From the NCBI RefSeq assembly GCF_003991195.1, contig NZ_RCWL01000009.1:62001-126000 (forward strand): DNA of 64,000 bases, given 5' to 3'. Made by a program: the position numbers and the translations under genes. How positions within the stretch are numbered: the stretch's first letter is position 1; each line of letters starts with the position of its first letter. This DNA comes from Gynurincola endophyticus. Lineage in GTDB: Bacteria > Bacteroidota > Bacteroidia > Chitinophagales > Chitinophagaceae. The notes beneath the pieces were generated by a model that was not told the DNA's origin, searched no databases, and was given only the letters and a program-made list of their open reading frames with translations. Shown one piece after another: positions 26,865 through 36,419 of the stretch.

Positions 26865-29045
26865 TTATTCATTTGTTGCAGGAGGAGGCGGAGTATTTCC
26901 GGCCGGAGCCTCAGGTCTTTTCGGAGCTTCAGGTTTAGGCATTAAAGCTTTACGGCTTAATTTAAACTTACCGGTTTTGTTATCTACACCGATTAATTTA
27001 ACCTTTACTTTATCTCCTTCGTTTAATACACCGTCCATTGATTCAAGACGTTTCCATGAAATTTCAGAGATGTGTAATAAACCTTGTTTTCCTGGTAAGA
27101 ATTCAACAAATGCACCGAATTCTTTGATACCTTTTACAGTAGCTTCATAAGTAGAACCCACTTCAGGAACTGCTACAATACCTTTCACCCATGCTAAAGC
27201 TTTTTCCAGGCCTTCTTTAGCCGGAGAGAAGATAGAAACTTCTCCCTGGTTACCTACTTCTTCGATATTGATAGTAGTACCGGTTTCGCGTTGAATTTCC
27301 TGGATGATTTTACCGCCTGGTCCGATTACTGCACCGATAAATTCTTTATCGATGAATAATTTTTCCATACGTGGAGCGTGAGGTTTCACTTCTTCACGGG
27401 CTTTATCAACACAAGCATACATGGCGTCTAAGATATGTAAACGACCGCTTTTCGCCTGTGCCAATGCTTCACGCATTGTTTCCATGCTTAAACCGTCAAT
27501 TTTGATATCCATCTGAACTCCGCAAATACCTTCTTTTGTACCGGTTACTTTGAAGTCCATATCACCTAAGTGATCTTCATCTCCTAAGATATCGGTTAAG
27601 ATGGCATATTTGTTATCAGAAGCACGGGTGATTAATCCCATTGCCACACCTGAGATGTGTTTTGGAATAGGAACACCGGCATCCATTAATGCTAATGAAC
27701 CGGCACATACAGTTGCCATTGAAGACGAACCGTTAGACTCTAATACATCAGATACCACACGAACAGTATAAGCATACTCGTTACCAGGCATCATTTGTCT
27801 TAAAGATCTTAAAGCAAGGTTACCATGTCCAACCTCTCTTCTACCAGGTCCGCGCATCGGCTTAATTTCTCCGGTAGAGAATGGAGGGAAGTTATAGTGT
27901 AAAATGAATTTTGAATATTCTGAAGTAGCAGCACTTTCAACCAATAACTCATCTAAAGGAGTTCCTAAAGTTACAGTAGTTAATGATTGTGTTTCACCAC
28001 GGGTGAATAATGCTGATCCGTGCGGCGTAGGGAGGATGTCGATTTCCATTGCCAAAGGACGAACTTCATCCAATGCGCGTCCGTCTAAACGGGTGCGATC
28101 GTCTAAGATCATATTACGAACCAGTTCCCATTGAAGGTCTTCGTAATATTTTTTCGCCAGTTTCACAATAGCGTCTTCAACTTCTTCGCCAAGACTTTCT
28201 ATCAGTTCTTTTTTAATTACATCAAAAGCGTCGCTACGATCGTGTTTAGCTGATTTTCCGCGGGCAATCTGATTTAATCTTTCAGTAGCAAAAGCAGCTA
28301 CTTTAGCACGTAGTTCTTCGTTTTCTACAGGCTTAGTGTATTCGCGTTTACCGGTTACACCTGCTTTATCTCTTAACTCTTCCTGTGCTTTAATCTGAAT
28401 TCGGATAGCGTCGTGTGCAACTTCTAAAGCTTTCACCAAGTCTTCTTCGCTACATTCTTTAGATTCACCTTCCACCATCATCAGGTTTTTGGCAGTAGCA
28501 CCGATCATGAAATCCATATCGGCTTTAGCCATCTGAGGGCGTGTAGGATTGATTACATATTCGCCATCGATACGGCCAACACGTACTTCTGAAATTACTT
28601 CCTTAATAGGAATATCTGATACTGCTAATGCTGCTGATGCTGCCAGACATGCTAATGAATCAGGCATAATCTCAGGATCGCTTGAAATCAGGGTCACTAA
28701 GATCTGAACATCGCATAAATAATCTTCAGGGAATAACGGACGAAGTGCGCGGTCGATCAAACGGCTAACTAACACTTCGTAATCACTTAATTTACCTTCT
28801 CTTTTGAAGAAAGACCCCGGAATTCTACCGGCAGAAGCAAATTTCTCGTTATAGTCTACTGATAATGGAAAGAAGCTTTGACCTTCTTTCGGCTCTTTAT
28901 TGGCTACAGCTGTTGCTAAAATGATACAGTTACCTTGACGAACGGTTACACTACCATGTGCCTGGCGTGCTAATTTACCCGTCTCAATAGTAACCATTCG
29001 ATTGTTGCCAATATCAAATGTTACACTTATTGGTTGTGAGAGCAT
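26865..29045 (-). CDS. pnp: polyribonucleotide nucleotidyltransferase (PNPase)
   Basis: A 726-residue phosphorolytic 3'-5' exoribonuclease. Two RNase PH-like domains flank a helical middle domain: the first covers about 8-230, the second about 310-550 with R-G-E-T-Q. A KH domain (about 563-620, I-G-P-G-G-K-I-I) and an S1 RNA-binding domain (about 630-700, G-A-F-V-E-F-L-P-G-K-Q-G-L-L-H-I-S) follow. A Pro/Ala-rich tail of about 20 residues ends it. The gene lies downstream of rpsO, the usual order, but a strong hairpin separates them. Confidence 0.97.
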   Translation of the reverse strand: MLSQPISVTFDIGNNRMVTIETGKLARQAHGSVTVRQGNCIILATAVANKEPKEGQSFFPLSVDYNEKFASAGRIPGSFFKREGKLSDYEVLVSRLIDRALRPLFPEDYLCDVQILVTLISSDPEIMPDSLACLAASAALAVSDIPIKEVISEVRVGRIDGEYVINPTRPQMAKADMDFMIGATAKNLMMVEGESKECSEEDLVKALEVAHDAIRIQIKAQEELRDKAGVTGKREYTKPVENEELRAKVAAFATERLNQIARGKSAKHDRSDAFDVIKKELIESLGEEVEDAIVKLAKKYYEDLQWELVRNMILDDRTRLDGRALDEVRPLAMEIDILPTPHGSALFTRGETQSLTTVTLGTPLDELLVESAATSEYSKFILHYNFPPFSTGEIKPMRGPGRREVGHGNLALRSLRQMMPGNEYAYTVRVVSDVLESNGSSSMATVCAGSLALMDAGVPIPKHISGVAMGLITRASDNKYAILTDILGDEDHLGDMDFKVTGTKEGICGVQMDIKIDGLSMETMREALAQAKSGRLHILDAMYACVDKAREEVKPHAPRMEKLFIDKEFIGAVIGPGGKIIQEIQRETGTTINIEEVGNQGEVSIFSPAKEGLEKALAWVKGIVAVPEVGSTYEATVKGIKEFGAFVEFLPGKQGLLHISEISWKRLESMDGVLNEGDKVKVKLIGVDNKTGKFKLSRKALMPKPEAPKRPEAPAGNTPPPPATNE

Positions 29046-29134
29046 AGAATCTCAATTTTAAATGTGGTCGATAAGGTGGGAATGGGGTTCAACACACATC
29101 GGGTTAATATAAAAGGTCAGGGCGCAAAAACAAT

Positions 29135-29166
29135 TATTCCCAACCAAAAGATAATAGTTGGGAATA
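29135..29166 (-). terminator. hairpin between rpsO and pnp
   Basis: A perfect 10-bp stem (TATTCCCAAC/GTTGGGAATA) with a 12-base loop, followed on the minus strand by a T-run. In many bacteria this interval is also an RNase III processing site; either role fits. Confidence 0.7.
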
Positions 29167-29189
29167 GCTGTTTTATAAATCGTATAAAA

Positions 29190-29462
29190 TTACTTTCTAA
29201 TTTTTAATTTCTCGATTAATTCGCGATATCCTTGTAAGTTAGTTCTACTCAGATATACTAATAAACGCTTGCGCTGACCTACTAAAGTTAATAAACCTCT
29301 TTTAGTAGAGTGATCTTGCTTATTTTTTTGCAAGTGCAAAGAAATGTTGTTAATACGCTCTGTTAATAAAGCGATTTGGCCCTCGATTGACCCTGTATTG
29401 GCAGCTTTACCACCGTACTGAGTGAAAATATCTGCTACTTTTTCTTTAGTTAAATAAGGCAT
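29190..29462 (-). CDS. rpsO: 30S ribosomal protein S15
   Basis: A 90-residue ribosomal protein that matches S15 along its length: T-G-S-I-E-G-Q-I-A-L-L-T-E-R-I, the H-L-x-x-N-K-Q-D-H-S-T-K-R-G-L motif and the R-x-R-L-L-x-Y-L segment. It binds 16S rRNA in the platform. A TACCTTTG promoter element lies at 29515-29522 (minus strand), 53 bases before the start. The 50-base leader might hold an autoregulatory structure; none was resolved. Confidence 0.97.
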   Translation of the reverse strand: MPYLTKEKVADIFTQYGGKAANTGSIEGQIALLTERINNISLHLQKNKQDHSTKRGLLTLVGQRKRLLVYLSRTNLQGYRELIEKLKIRK

Positions 29463-29514
29463 CTCAATTTTTTTTAAAAGACATCCGTGATTTTTCTTCT
29501 TCTTAATTTGGCGG

Positions 29515-29522
29515 CAAAGGTA
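29515..29522 (-). promoter_or_regulatory. rpsO promoter -7 element
   Basis: TACCTTTG on the minus strand, 53 bases before the rpsO start; it fits the Bacteroidota consensus TAnnTTTG. Confidence 0.6.
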
Positions 29523-29595
29523 GCGAATATAATTTTGATTTTTATATCTTAGCCGCAGTTTTTTTCAAAAAAAAGCTATTTTTAGACCAATTTTC

Positions 29596-30594
29596 ATGAA
29601 AAAAGTTGTCTTTGCGCTGGTAGGCTGTGGTCATATAGCTTCCCGACATATTAAAATTATACAAAAAAGCGGAATTTTGCAAGCTGTTGTAGACGCCCAC
29701 CCGGCTACTGCCGCAGCCTGGGGTGCTCAGTATAACTGCGCCTCATTTACCAATCTTCCGGATTTGTTTAAAAATACCGCCGTTCCGATTGATGTGCTGG
29801 TGATCTGCAGCCCTAACGGCTACCACTTTCAGCATGCCGAAACCGGATTATTGAATAATTGTAATATCCTGTGCGAAAAACCACTCACACTTCGTGCCAA
29901 TGATGCTATTTTGTTACAACAACTGGCTGCCAGACAACAAAAACTGTTGTTCACCGTGCAGTCTATGCGCTACAATCCCATCATTCAATTCCTGAAAAAC
30001 GCATTGGAGCAACAACAATTCGGTAAAACCCTGGGGTTTCAGTTGCAATGTATCTGGAACCGGCCTCCCGCCTACTTTCAGAACTTCTGGAAAGGTACTT
30101 TGTCACTAGACGGTGGCCCTCTTTTTACCCAATTTTCCCACTATATTGATGTTTTACAATGGTTTTTCGGAGAAGTAATCGATGCACAAGGGGTTCGTCA
30201 GAATCTTTTACACAAAGAAGTAATTGATTTTGAAGATCAGGGCATAGCGCAGATCAGTACCACAAAATTCCTGCACGGCGGCTTGTTCTGGTCGATCAAC
30301 GCACATCAGAAAAACTACGAAATCGGTCTGACTATTAACCTCGAACAGCTGACATTGAAAATCGGCGGTGCGTACATGAATGAGATTATTTATTGTTCTG
30401 ACCATAAGGTTTTGAAAACACTACAAACCGAGGCAGACAAAATTGATCCGTCACGGTTGAGTTTTCATCAGGAAGTTTATGACGATTTTCTACAGGCATT
30501 AGCCAAACCCGAACACTTTCCACCTTACACAGATGATGTGATTAAAACAATACGTAGCATTGAAACTATTTATCAGGCTACTCCGTTAATTTAG
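29596..30594 (+). CDS. Gfo/Idh/MocA family oxidoreductase (WlbA-like)
   Basis: A 332-residue NAD(P)-dependent sugar oxidoreductase. The Rossmann motif is G-C-G-H-I-A at 10-15, and the family E-K-P catalytic motif appears as C-E-K-P-L near 98. The C-terminal half has the W-x-x-x-x-x-L-D-G-G-P-L-x-x-x-x-x-H-Y-I-D motif typical of the UDP-N-acetylglucosamine 3-dehydrogenase-like (WlbA) branch. It begins a three-gene glycan cluster with two glycosyltransferases; the substrate is likely a nucleotide sugar. Confidence 0.82.
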   Translation: MKKVVFALVGCGHIASRHIKIIQKSGILQAVVDAHPATAAAWGAQYNCASFTNLPDLFKNTAVPIDVLVICSPNGYHFQHAETGLLNNCNILCEKPLTLRANDAILLQQLAARQQKLLFTVQSMRYNPIIQFLKNALEQQQFGKTLGFQLQCIWNRPPAYFQNFWKGTLSLDGGPLFTQFSHYIDVLQWFFGEVIDAQGVRQNLLHKEVIDFEDQGIAQISTTKFLHGGLFWSINAHQKNYEIGLTINLEQLTLKIGGAYMNEIIYCSDHKVLKTLQTEADKIDPSRLSFHQEVYDDFLQALAKPEHFPPYTDDVIKTIRSIETIYQATPLI

Positions 30595-30598
30595 TACT

Positions 30599-31693
30599 AT
30601 GAAAAGACTGGTTTTCTGTGTTACGAATGATTTGAACTATGATCAGCGCATGCAGCGGTGCTGCAGTGCTTTGCAGGAAGCTGGCTACGACGTATTACTC
30701 GTAGGAAGAAAAAGAAAACAGTCCCCCGCCCTTTCTTCACAATCTTTCAGACAGCACCGGCTGAATTGTTGGTTTGAAACCGGCAAACTCTTCTACCTGG
30801 AATATAATATACGGTTATTTTTATATTTGTTATTTGTTAAATCTGATGCACTTGTTGCAATTGATCTGGATACAATATTTCCCGTATATGTCGTTAGCCG
30901 GTGGCGGAATAAAGTAAGGGTTTACGATGCACATGAACTTTTTTGTGAAATGAAAGAAATTGTGGATCGCCCTGCTATTTACCGGGTATGGAAGAAGCTT
31001 GAACAATGGATGTTACCGCGTTTTCCTTTGGGATATACGGTAAATCAGCCAATCGCCGAATGGTTTAAACAAGCTTATAAAGTAGATTATGCAGTTATCA
31101 GGAATGTGCCCAAACCTTACCCTTATGAAATGCACGAACGGCAACCATTTATTCTTTATCAGGGAGCAGTGAATGAAGGACGTTGTTTTGAAACGATTAT
31201 TCCGGCAATGAAATTTATTCAGGTACCACTCATTGTTTGTGGAGACGGTAATTTTATGGAACAGGCTAAAGCGCTGGTAAAAGAACATCAACTGGATGAA
31301 AAAGTAATTTTTAAAGGTATGCTCGCTCCGCAGGTATTAAAAGAATATACTTTAAAAGCTGCGGTAGGATTGAACATTATCGATTCAAAAGGGTTAAATA
31401 ATTACTGGTCGCTCTCGAATCGCTTTTTTGATTATATACAAGCCGGCCTGCCACAGGTAACCGTCAACTACCCTGCTTACCGTCAATTACTGGAAACTTA
31501 TCCTGTAGGATTGGGAATAACCGATCCGACTTCTACCGAAATTTCAATTGCCGTGAACAAACTTCTCAACGACAAAGCATTATATACATCTGCTGAACAA
31601 GCGTGTAAAATAGCCAGAGAGGAGCTAAATTGGGAAAAGGAAGCAAAAATATTAGTTAATTATTATCAAACTAAAGTATTTTGCAGAAACTAA
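30599..31693 (+). CDS. glycosyltransferase, GT4-like
   Basis: A 364-residue GT-B fold glycosyltransferase. The N-terminal half has C-V-T-N-D-L-N-Y-D-Q-R-M-Q-R and the D-A-H-E-L-F motif; the C-terminal half carries V-I-F-K-G-M-L and the L-S-N-R-F-F-D-Y-I-Q-A-G-L-P segment, which is the donor nucleotide-binding element of GT4. It starts four bases after the Gfo/Idh gene, so translation is coupled. The sugar donor is not clear. Confidence 0.85.
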   Translation: MKRLVFCVTNDLNYDQRMQRCCSALQEAGYDVLLVGRKRKQSPALSSQSFRQHRLNCWFETGKLFYLEYNIRLFLYLLFVKSDALVAIDLDTIFPVYVVSRWRNKVRVYDAHELFCEMKEIVDRPAIYRVWKKLEQWMLPRFPLGYTVNQPIAEWFKQAYKVDYAVIRNVPKPYPYEMHERQPFILYQGAVNEGRCFETIIPAMKFIQVPLIVCGDGNFMEQAKALVKEHQLDEKVIFKGMLAPQVLKEYTLKAAVGLNIIDSKGLNNYWSLSNRFFDYIQAGLPQVTVNYPAYRQLLETYPVGLGITDPTSTEISIAVNKLLNDKALYTSAEQACKIAREELNWEKEAKILVNYYQTKVFCRN

Positions 31694-31743
31694 AATGAAC
31701 TTTTTAGTTTCTTTATACGTTGATATTGTATTGAAATCGATCA

Positions 31744-32877
31744 TTGAGCTTGGAAAAACATTTACATATAGTTGCGTTTGATGTGCCCTTCCCTGTAAAC
31801 TACGGGGGCATTATTGAGTTGTATTATAAACTGGTGGCGCTGCATGCGGCGGGTGTGAAAATTCACCTGCACTGTTGGGAATATGGAAAATCCGAACAGC
31901 CCTCGTTAAATCAATACTGCGAGCAGGTGCATTACTACCAGCGCCAGGTAGGACACAAAGGGTTTTCATTTTCTACTCCATATATTGTTGCTTCGAGATG
32001 TTGTCCTGAATTAAGAGAAAACCTCTTAAAAGACGAACACCCTATTTTATTGGAAGGAATACACTGTACGTCTTTTATCGATGACGAAAGGTTTGCCGGC
32101 CGTAAAATTGTTTTGCGTTTGCACAATGTGGAGTATAAATATTATCAGCAGCTTTACAGGTGTAGTAATAATGCCAGTTTCTTAAAAAAGCTATACTATT
32201 ATTACGAAAGCCAGCTATTGAAAAAATATGAAGCGAAAGTAGCTAAAAAACTGCCGGTAGTAGCTCTGTGCGAAGAAGATGCCAAAGTTTATAAAGATGA
32301 ATTTGGAGCCCGGGATGTAAAAACCGTACCGGTATTTATTCCTTGTAATTCGGTAAAATCTGAAGAAGGGATCGGTTGTTTCTGTTTATATCACGGAAAT
32401 CTATCCGTATCTGAAAATGAACAGGCCGTATCGTGGTTATTGAAGAATGTGTTTCATGAATTACCCGTCCATTTTATCATTGCCGGTAAAGACCCTTCCG
32501 TTGAATTAACCCAATTGGCAAATTCTTATGATAATGCCTGTCTGATTCCTAATCCGAGCGATGAAGAGTTGCAGGATCTGATTCAGAAAGCCCAGGTAAA
32601 CGTAGTTCCTTCCTTTAATAATACCGGAGTAAAACTGAAATTACTCAACTCATTGGTAAATGGCCGGCATTGTGTAGCTAATGACGCTGCCGTTAAGGGA
32701 ACTGGTTTGGATGCCTGCTGCCATATCGGGTCGGATGCAGTGGCTTTTCAGCACCTCATATCAGAATTGTTCTATAAGCCGTTTACAGATGATGAAATTA
32801 AGCTGAGAACCCATTTACTGGATTATCGCTATAATAATCAAAAGAATGCTCAGAAGCTTATTGAATGTTTATGGTAG
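31744..32877 (+). CDS. glycosyltransferase, GT4-like, with TTG start
   Basis: A 377-residue GT-B glycosyltransferase. The N-terminal strand V-A-F-D-V-P-F-P-V-N-Y-G-G, a central R-L-H-N-V-E-Y-K-Y-Y and the C-terminal N-P-S-D-E-E-L-Q-D-L-I-Q-K-A-Q-V-N-V-V-P motif fit the family. There is no in-frame ATG before the conserved start; the frame is limited by a TGA at 31732, so TTG at 31744 or 31750 must initiate. It overlaps the last 20 bases of the convergent ftsE-like gene. It likely acts on the same glycan as the two genes before it. Confidence 0.8.
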   Translation: MSLEKHLHIVAFDVPFPVNYGGIIELYYKLVALHAAGVKIHLHCWEYGKSEQPSLNQYCEQVHYYQRQVGHKGFSFSTPYIVASRCCPELRENLLKDEHPILLEGIHCTSFIDDERFAGRKIVLRLHNVEYKYYQQLYRCSNNASFLKKLYYYYESQLLKKYEAKVAKKLPVVALCEEDAKVYKDEFGARDVKTVPVFIPCNSVKSEEGIGCFCLYHGNLSVSENEQAVSWLLKNVFHELPVHFIIAGKDPSVELTQLANSYDNACLIPNPSDEELQDLIQKAQVNVVPSFNNTGVKLKLLNSLVNGRHCVANDAAVKGTGLDACCHIGSDAVAFQHLISELFYKPFTDDEIKLRTHLLDYRYNNQKNAQKLIECLW

Positions 32878-33550
32878 CGTTATCATATAGATGTGCCAGA
32901 TGCGTACGTAACATTCTTCCCGGAAATTTATTAATCACCGTATAATCGTGCGTCGCCATTAAGATGGTGGTTTTGTAATCTTTTGAGATCTGAAACAATA
33001 ATCTCATGATATCATCTGAGGTTTCAGGATCGAGGTTACCTGTAGGTTCGTCTGCCAGAATTAATTTGGGTGAATTCAACAGTGCACGTGCTATTTCTAC
33101 TCTTTGCTGCTCGCCGCCTGATATTTCGAATGGAAATTTGAAGCCTTTTGATTTTAAACCGACCTTTGCCAGTACATCCAGAATTTTTTCATCCATTAAC
33201 TTTTCATCTTTCCAACCGGTAGCTCTTAATACGAACTTCAGGTTGTCGTTAATGTTACGGTCTGTCAGTAACTGAAAATCCTGAAAAACCACCCCGATAC
33301 TTCTTCTTAGATAAGGAACGGTTTTCCAGCTCATTTTACGCAAATCAAATCCTACTACCTGCCCTTCTCCTTCTTTCAGCAATAAATCACCATATAAAGT
33401 TTTGAGCAGGCTCGATTTTCCCGAACCGGTTTTTCCGATCAGGTATACAAATTCACTGGTACCAACGTGAAGATTTACGTTTTGCAATACGAGGTTACTG
33501 CCCTGATAAATATTCGCATTTGTTAATGATATCACTGAATCCTGCATCAT
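32858..33550 (-). CDS. ftsE: FtsE-like ABC transporter ATPase
   Basis: A 230-residue ABC ATP-binding protein. Walker A is G-K-T-G-S-G-K-S-S (39-47), the signature is [14 protein letters not shown] (145-158) and Walker B is L-I-L-A-D-E-P. The Q-loop V-F-Q-D-F-Q-L-L and the D-L-R-K-M segment are like FtsE, which works with FtsX to control cell-wall hydrolases at division. No ftsX gene is adjacent here, which is common in this phylum. The 3' end overlaps the glycosyltransferase gene tail to tail. Confidence 0.8.
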   Translation of the reverse strand: MMQDSVISLTNANIYQGSNLVLQNVNLHVGTSEFVYLIGKTGSGKSSLLKTLYGDLLLKEGEGQVVGFDLRKMSWKTVPYLRRSIGVVFQDFQLLTDRNINDNLKFVLRATGWKDEKLMDEKILDVLAKVGLKSKGFKFPFEISGGEQQRVEIARALLNSPKLILADEPTGNLDPETSDDIMRLLFQISKDYKTTILMATHDYTVINKFPGRMLRTHLAHLYDNATINIQ

Positions 33551-33829
33551 AGTAGATCGATTTATTTCAAAAATAAAGAAAAATCTTAATCTTAGCTCTA
33601 TAACAGTATGTTATTGGATATTTTTTGACTCATTCAGAAAATATGTTATCTCCGCAGATCTGCGCTGAAGTACATTTAATTTGTACTATAGCTTATCCGT
33701 GCAAATCAGCGGAAAATTTCACCTGTCAGACAGTGGAGGAATCAACTTATTCCCGAAAGAATTTACCAATCAAAAACGGGAGCAATTCAGCAATGAAATC
33801 AACTCTTTTCGTAATTGCCCATGCTCAAT

Positions 33830-36082
33830 TTACTTAACCGATATTTCTTCGAGCTGCTTGTTATGGATTCTTTCGAGAATCCTTACCTGCTCTGTAATAA
33901 TCGAATGAATGAGCTTAAACTGATCGGCCGTTGCTTTTAGTTCCGACAAAGCTTTTCTTACTGATTGCTCATTTTCTGCCAGCCCGCTCAACATCTCCTC
34001 TTTTCGTTTCACCATCAATTCCTGTAATCGTTGGTGTAATGCATCGTCGTAGAATGTATCGGTCGGAACTTTCTCAATTTTATTGTCTAATAAGTTAATG
34101 GCACGTTTAAACTGAATATCGGCGTGCTCTATCAGCGGCTGAAAGTCCTGAGAAGCTATTTCTTCTCCCGAACGTTGTGCATAATAAGAAAGCGACGCTA
34201 TATGTGACGTGAGTAAATGGCTTACAGATATAAACTGGTGATATTGCTGCAGGTGCGGCTGTTTGCTTTTCGGTTCGGATATCATTCTTTGAAAGCGGTT
34301 CGACATGTTGGCTAATGCTACAAAAGCTTCTTTTCTGGCAGCCGATATGATATTGCTGGAAGGTTTCTTTCCCGAAAAAACAGACGCTACCACATCAAAA
34401 TATTGCTGGTTGGCCTGCAAGGCGGTTTGAACTGTAGGAAGCAGCGTGGTATGCTCCCATTGCGGCAATACAAACTTGGCTGTAATAAATGCTATTACGG
34501 AACCTATTGCGGTATCTAATACACGGTCAGACAATACTTCGGTTAAACCTCCGGGGTGTAAAAAGTGGAAGTTCATCATTACATACATTGTAATACCCGC
34601 CGTTCCGATCAGGTAGTTTTTCTTTACAAAACTGTAACCGATAATCATTGACAATACCATCGCAATAAAAATCGGTGTATTATCATGAACCAGGTATAAA
34701 AATAAAAAAGAAATCGCTGCTCCGGAAATGGTACCGGATATCCGTTGCCAGTTCCTTTTTTGCGTAATACTATACGCCGGTTTCATAATGGTAACGATGG
34801 TTAATAATATCCACGAACCGTGCCCCAATTCAAAAAACAGCGACGCTCCGTAACCGATCAGCAACGCTATTGTTGTACGGAAGGCATGTCTGAAATAAGA
34901 AGACTGAACCGAAAGGTTATCTATAAACAAGTGCGGATCGAGGTCTTGCTGAACCACAAAATGCTCCAGGCTTTTTTCATCGAGGTCTTTAGGTTTTACA
35001 ATAGAACGATCGTAATAGGTATATTTCTGAAGCAGTTCTATACGTTCCGCTACATCCTGAATAGAATAGAGGATATGGCGCAGGCGGATAAAACTTTCAA
35101 TATTATCCGGATTGAGTGTATTGTCTCTCAGTTGAATGAAGGATTGTAGCGTATAATCTACCTGCCGGGCAATTTTATCGTTTTTCTTATAAGGAATCCC
35201 ATCCTGTACGGCTAAACCGATCGCCCCCAGTTCCTCTGCCATCAGTAAAATGGTTTTCCGGTAAACTTCCAGAATATTCGTGTGGTCAAACTCTTTATGC
35301 AGTAAAGTGTAATCCTGTTGAGTAGTCATTACACGTTCAAAAAGATCAATACTGTCGAGGTACATGATCATGAGCATCCTTCCCTTCCCGATCGATTCCT
35401 TCTGGATACTGCGCATTTTGAAGAGCATTTCCTGCAATTCTTCCTGCTGGCTTTGTATATTGATCTGATGTTTAATCAGTGACTGATATTTGTCTTCATA
35501 GTTTACTCCTTTCTGATAAATAGCCGCTTTGTCTTGCAGGTACTCGGCAATCAGCATCAGGTTTTCACCCAATAGCTGTTGAATCGGTTTGTAAGGACGC
35601 AGCGAATACAACGTCATGGTAAGTAATGCATACCACACGCCGCCGATGGTAAACAACAATGCATCGTGAAGAATACTTTCTGAAGGGGATCTTGGATCCA
35701 GACAGAAAATGTATACGAGGATACCGATTAACCCGATAGAGTTAATTCTGGTACCGAAAACACCAGCCATCGAAAATAAGAAGCCGATAACGGCAATCTC
35801 AATTCCTACCAACCAGGGGTAATCTCTGCTCACTCCTGCCAGTAAAACAACAAAAAAGTAAAGAATGATAGAAACAATCAGACTATTTCGTCTGTGTTTA
35901 GGTGGGCCGGGTGTATCCGTAATGGCGAGGGATAAAGCTCCTAATGGAATGGCCATCATCTGGTCGAGCCAACCAAGCTGATATAAAACGATTGCAGGAA
36001 TTAACGTACCGGCGGTGATACGAACTCCTGCATACAAATACTGTGAAGAGATAAATTTCCTAAAAGCTTTGGTATATTCCAT
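33830..36082 (-). CDS. FUSC family membrane protein (YccS-like)
   Basis: A 750-residue inner-membrane protein with two groups of membrane segments, about 20-160 and 395-530, each followed by a long helical cytoplasmic region (170-390 and 560-740). This layout matches the FUSC/YccS/AaeB family of putative transporters, related to fusaric acid and aromatic acid efflux proteins. The substrate is unknown. The C-terminal half has many coiled-coil heptads. Single gene. Confidence 0.85.
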   Translation of the reverse strand: MEYTKAFRKFISSQYLYAGVRITAGTLIPAIVLYQLGWLDQMMAIPLGALSLAITDTPGPPKHRRNSLIVSIILYFFVVLLAGVSRDYPWLVGIEIAVIGFLFSMAGVFGTRINSIGLIGILVYIFCLDPRSPSESILHDALLFTIGGVWYALLTMTLYSLRPYKPIQQLLGENLMLIAEYLQDKAAIYQKGVNYEDKYQSLIKHQINIQSQQEELQEMLFKMRSIQKESIGKGRMLMIMYLDSIDLFERVMTTQQDYTLLHKEFDHTNILEVYRKTILLMAEELGAIGLAVQDGIPYKKNDKIARQVDYTLQSFIQLRDNTLNPDNIESFIRLRHILYSIQDVAERIELLQKYTYYDRSIVKPKDLDEKSLEHFVVQQDLDPHLFIDNLSVQSSYFRHAFRTTIALLIGYGASLFFELGHGSWILLTIVTIMKPAYSITQKRNWQRISGTISGAAISFLFLYLVHDNTPIFIAMVLSMIIGYSFVKKNYLIGTAGITMYVMMNFHFLHPGGLTEVLSDRVLDTAIGSVIAFITAKFVLPQWEHTTLLPTVQTALQANQQYFDVVASVFSGKKPSSNIISAARKEAFVALANMSNRFQRMISEPKSKQPHLQQYHQFISVSHLLTSHIASLSYYAQRSGEEIASQDFQPLIEHADIQFKRAINLLDNKIEKVPTDTFYDDALHQRLQELMVKRKEEMLSGLAENEQSVRKALSELKATADQFKLIHSIITEQVRILERIHNKQLEEISVK

Positions 36083-36419
36083 AATACTTATACAAAAGTA
36101 TTATAAGAATGTTGAAAGAAATCATAAAGTACGGATTAGAACTTCTTTATCATTAGTATCAGAGGTAGCACATGCTCTATTAAAACGCAGGTTTGTTTCC
36201 AAAATTGTAAGGATCTCAGGGATTATTATTGTATTGGTTAAAAAGAGGAGAATTAAGCTGAAAAAAATATAATTGGTTAAAAGAATGTTTAAGCGTTGAC
36301 CGGGGTTAATAAGAAGATAAAATTCACTATTAAATAATGAAGGGCAATAAAAAATCTCATTCATCAGAATGAGATTTCAGGCAAATAATAGTAAAGTTAT
36401 ATGATGGGGTGATCGTTTA
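36083..36419. other. intergenic region with the chaN terminator
   Basis: No gene is seen between FUSC and the chaN-like gene. A perfect 11-bp stem, AAATCTCATTC (36352-36362) and GAATGAGATTT (36367-36377), with an ATCA loop and T-rich flank on the minus strand is the terminator of the chaN-like gene. Confidence 0.75.
36352..36377 (-). terminator. chaN-like gene terminator
   Basis: A perfect 11-bp stem with a four-base loop, 42 bases after the stop; T-rich sequence follows on the minus strand. Confidence 0.8.

Noticed and set aside
33653-33664. Perfect palindrome CGCAGATCTGCG before the FUSC gene end
   Set aside because: It has no promoter or T-tract context and is too short to claim as a site; kept only as a remark.
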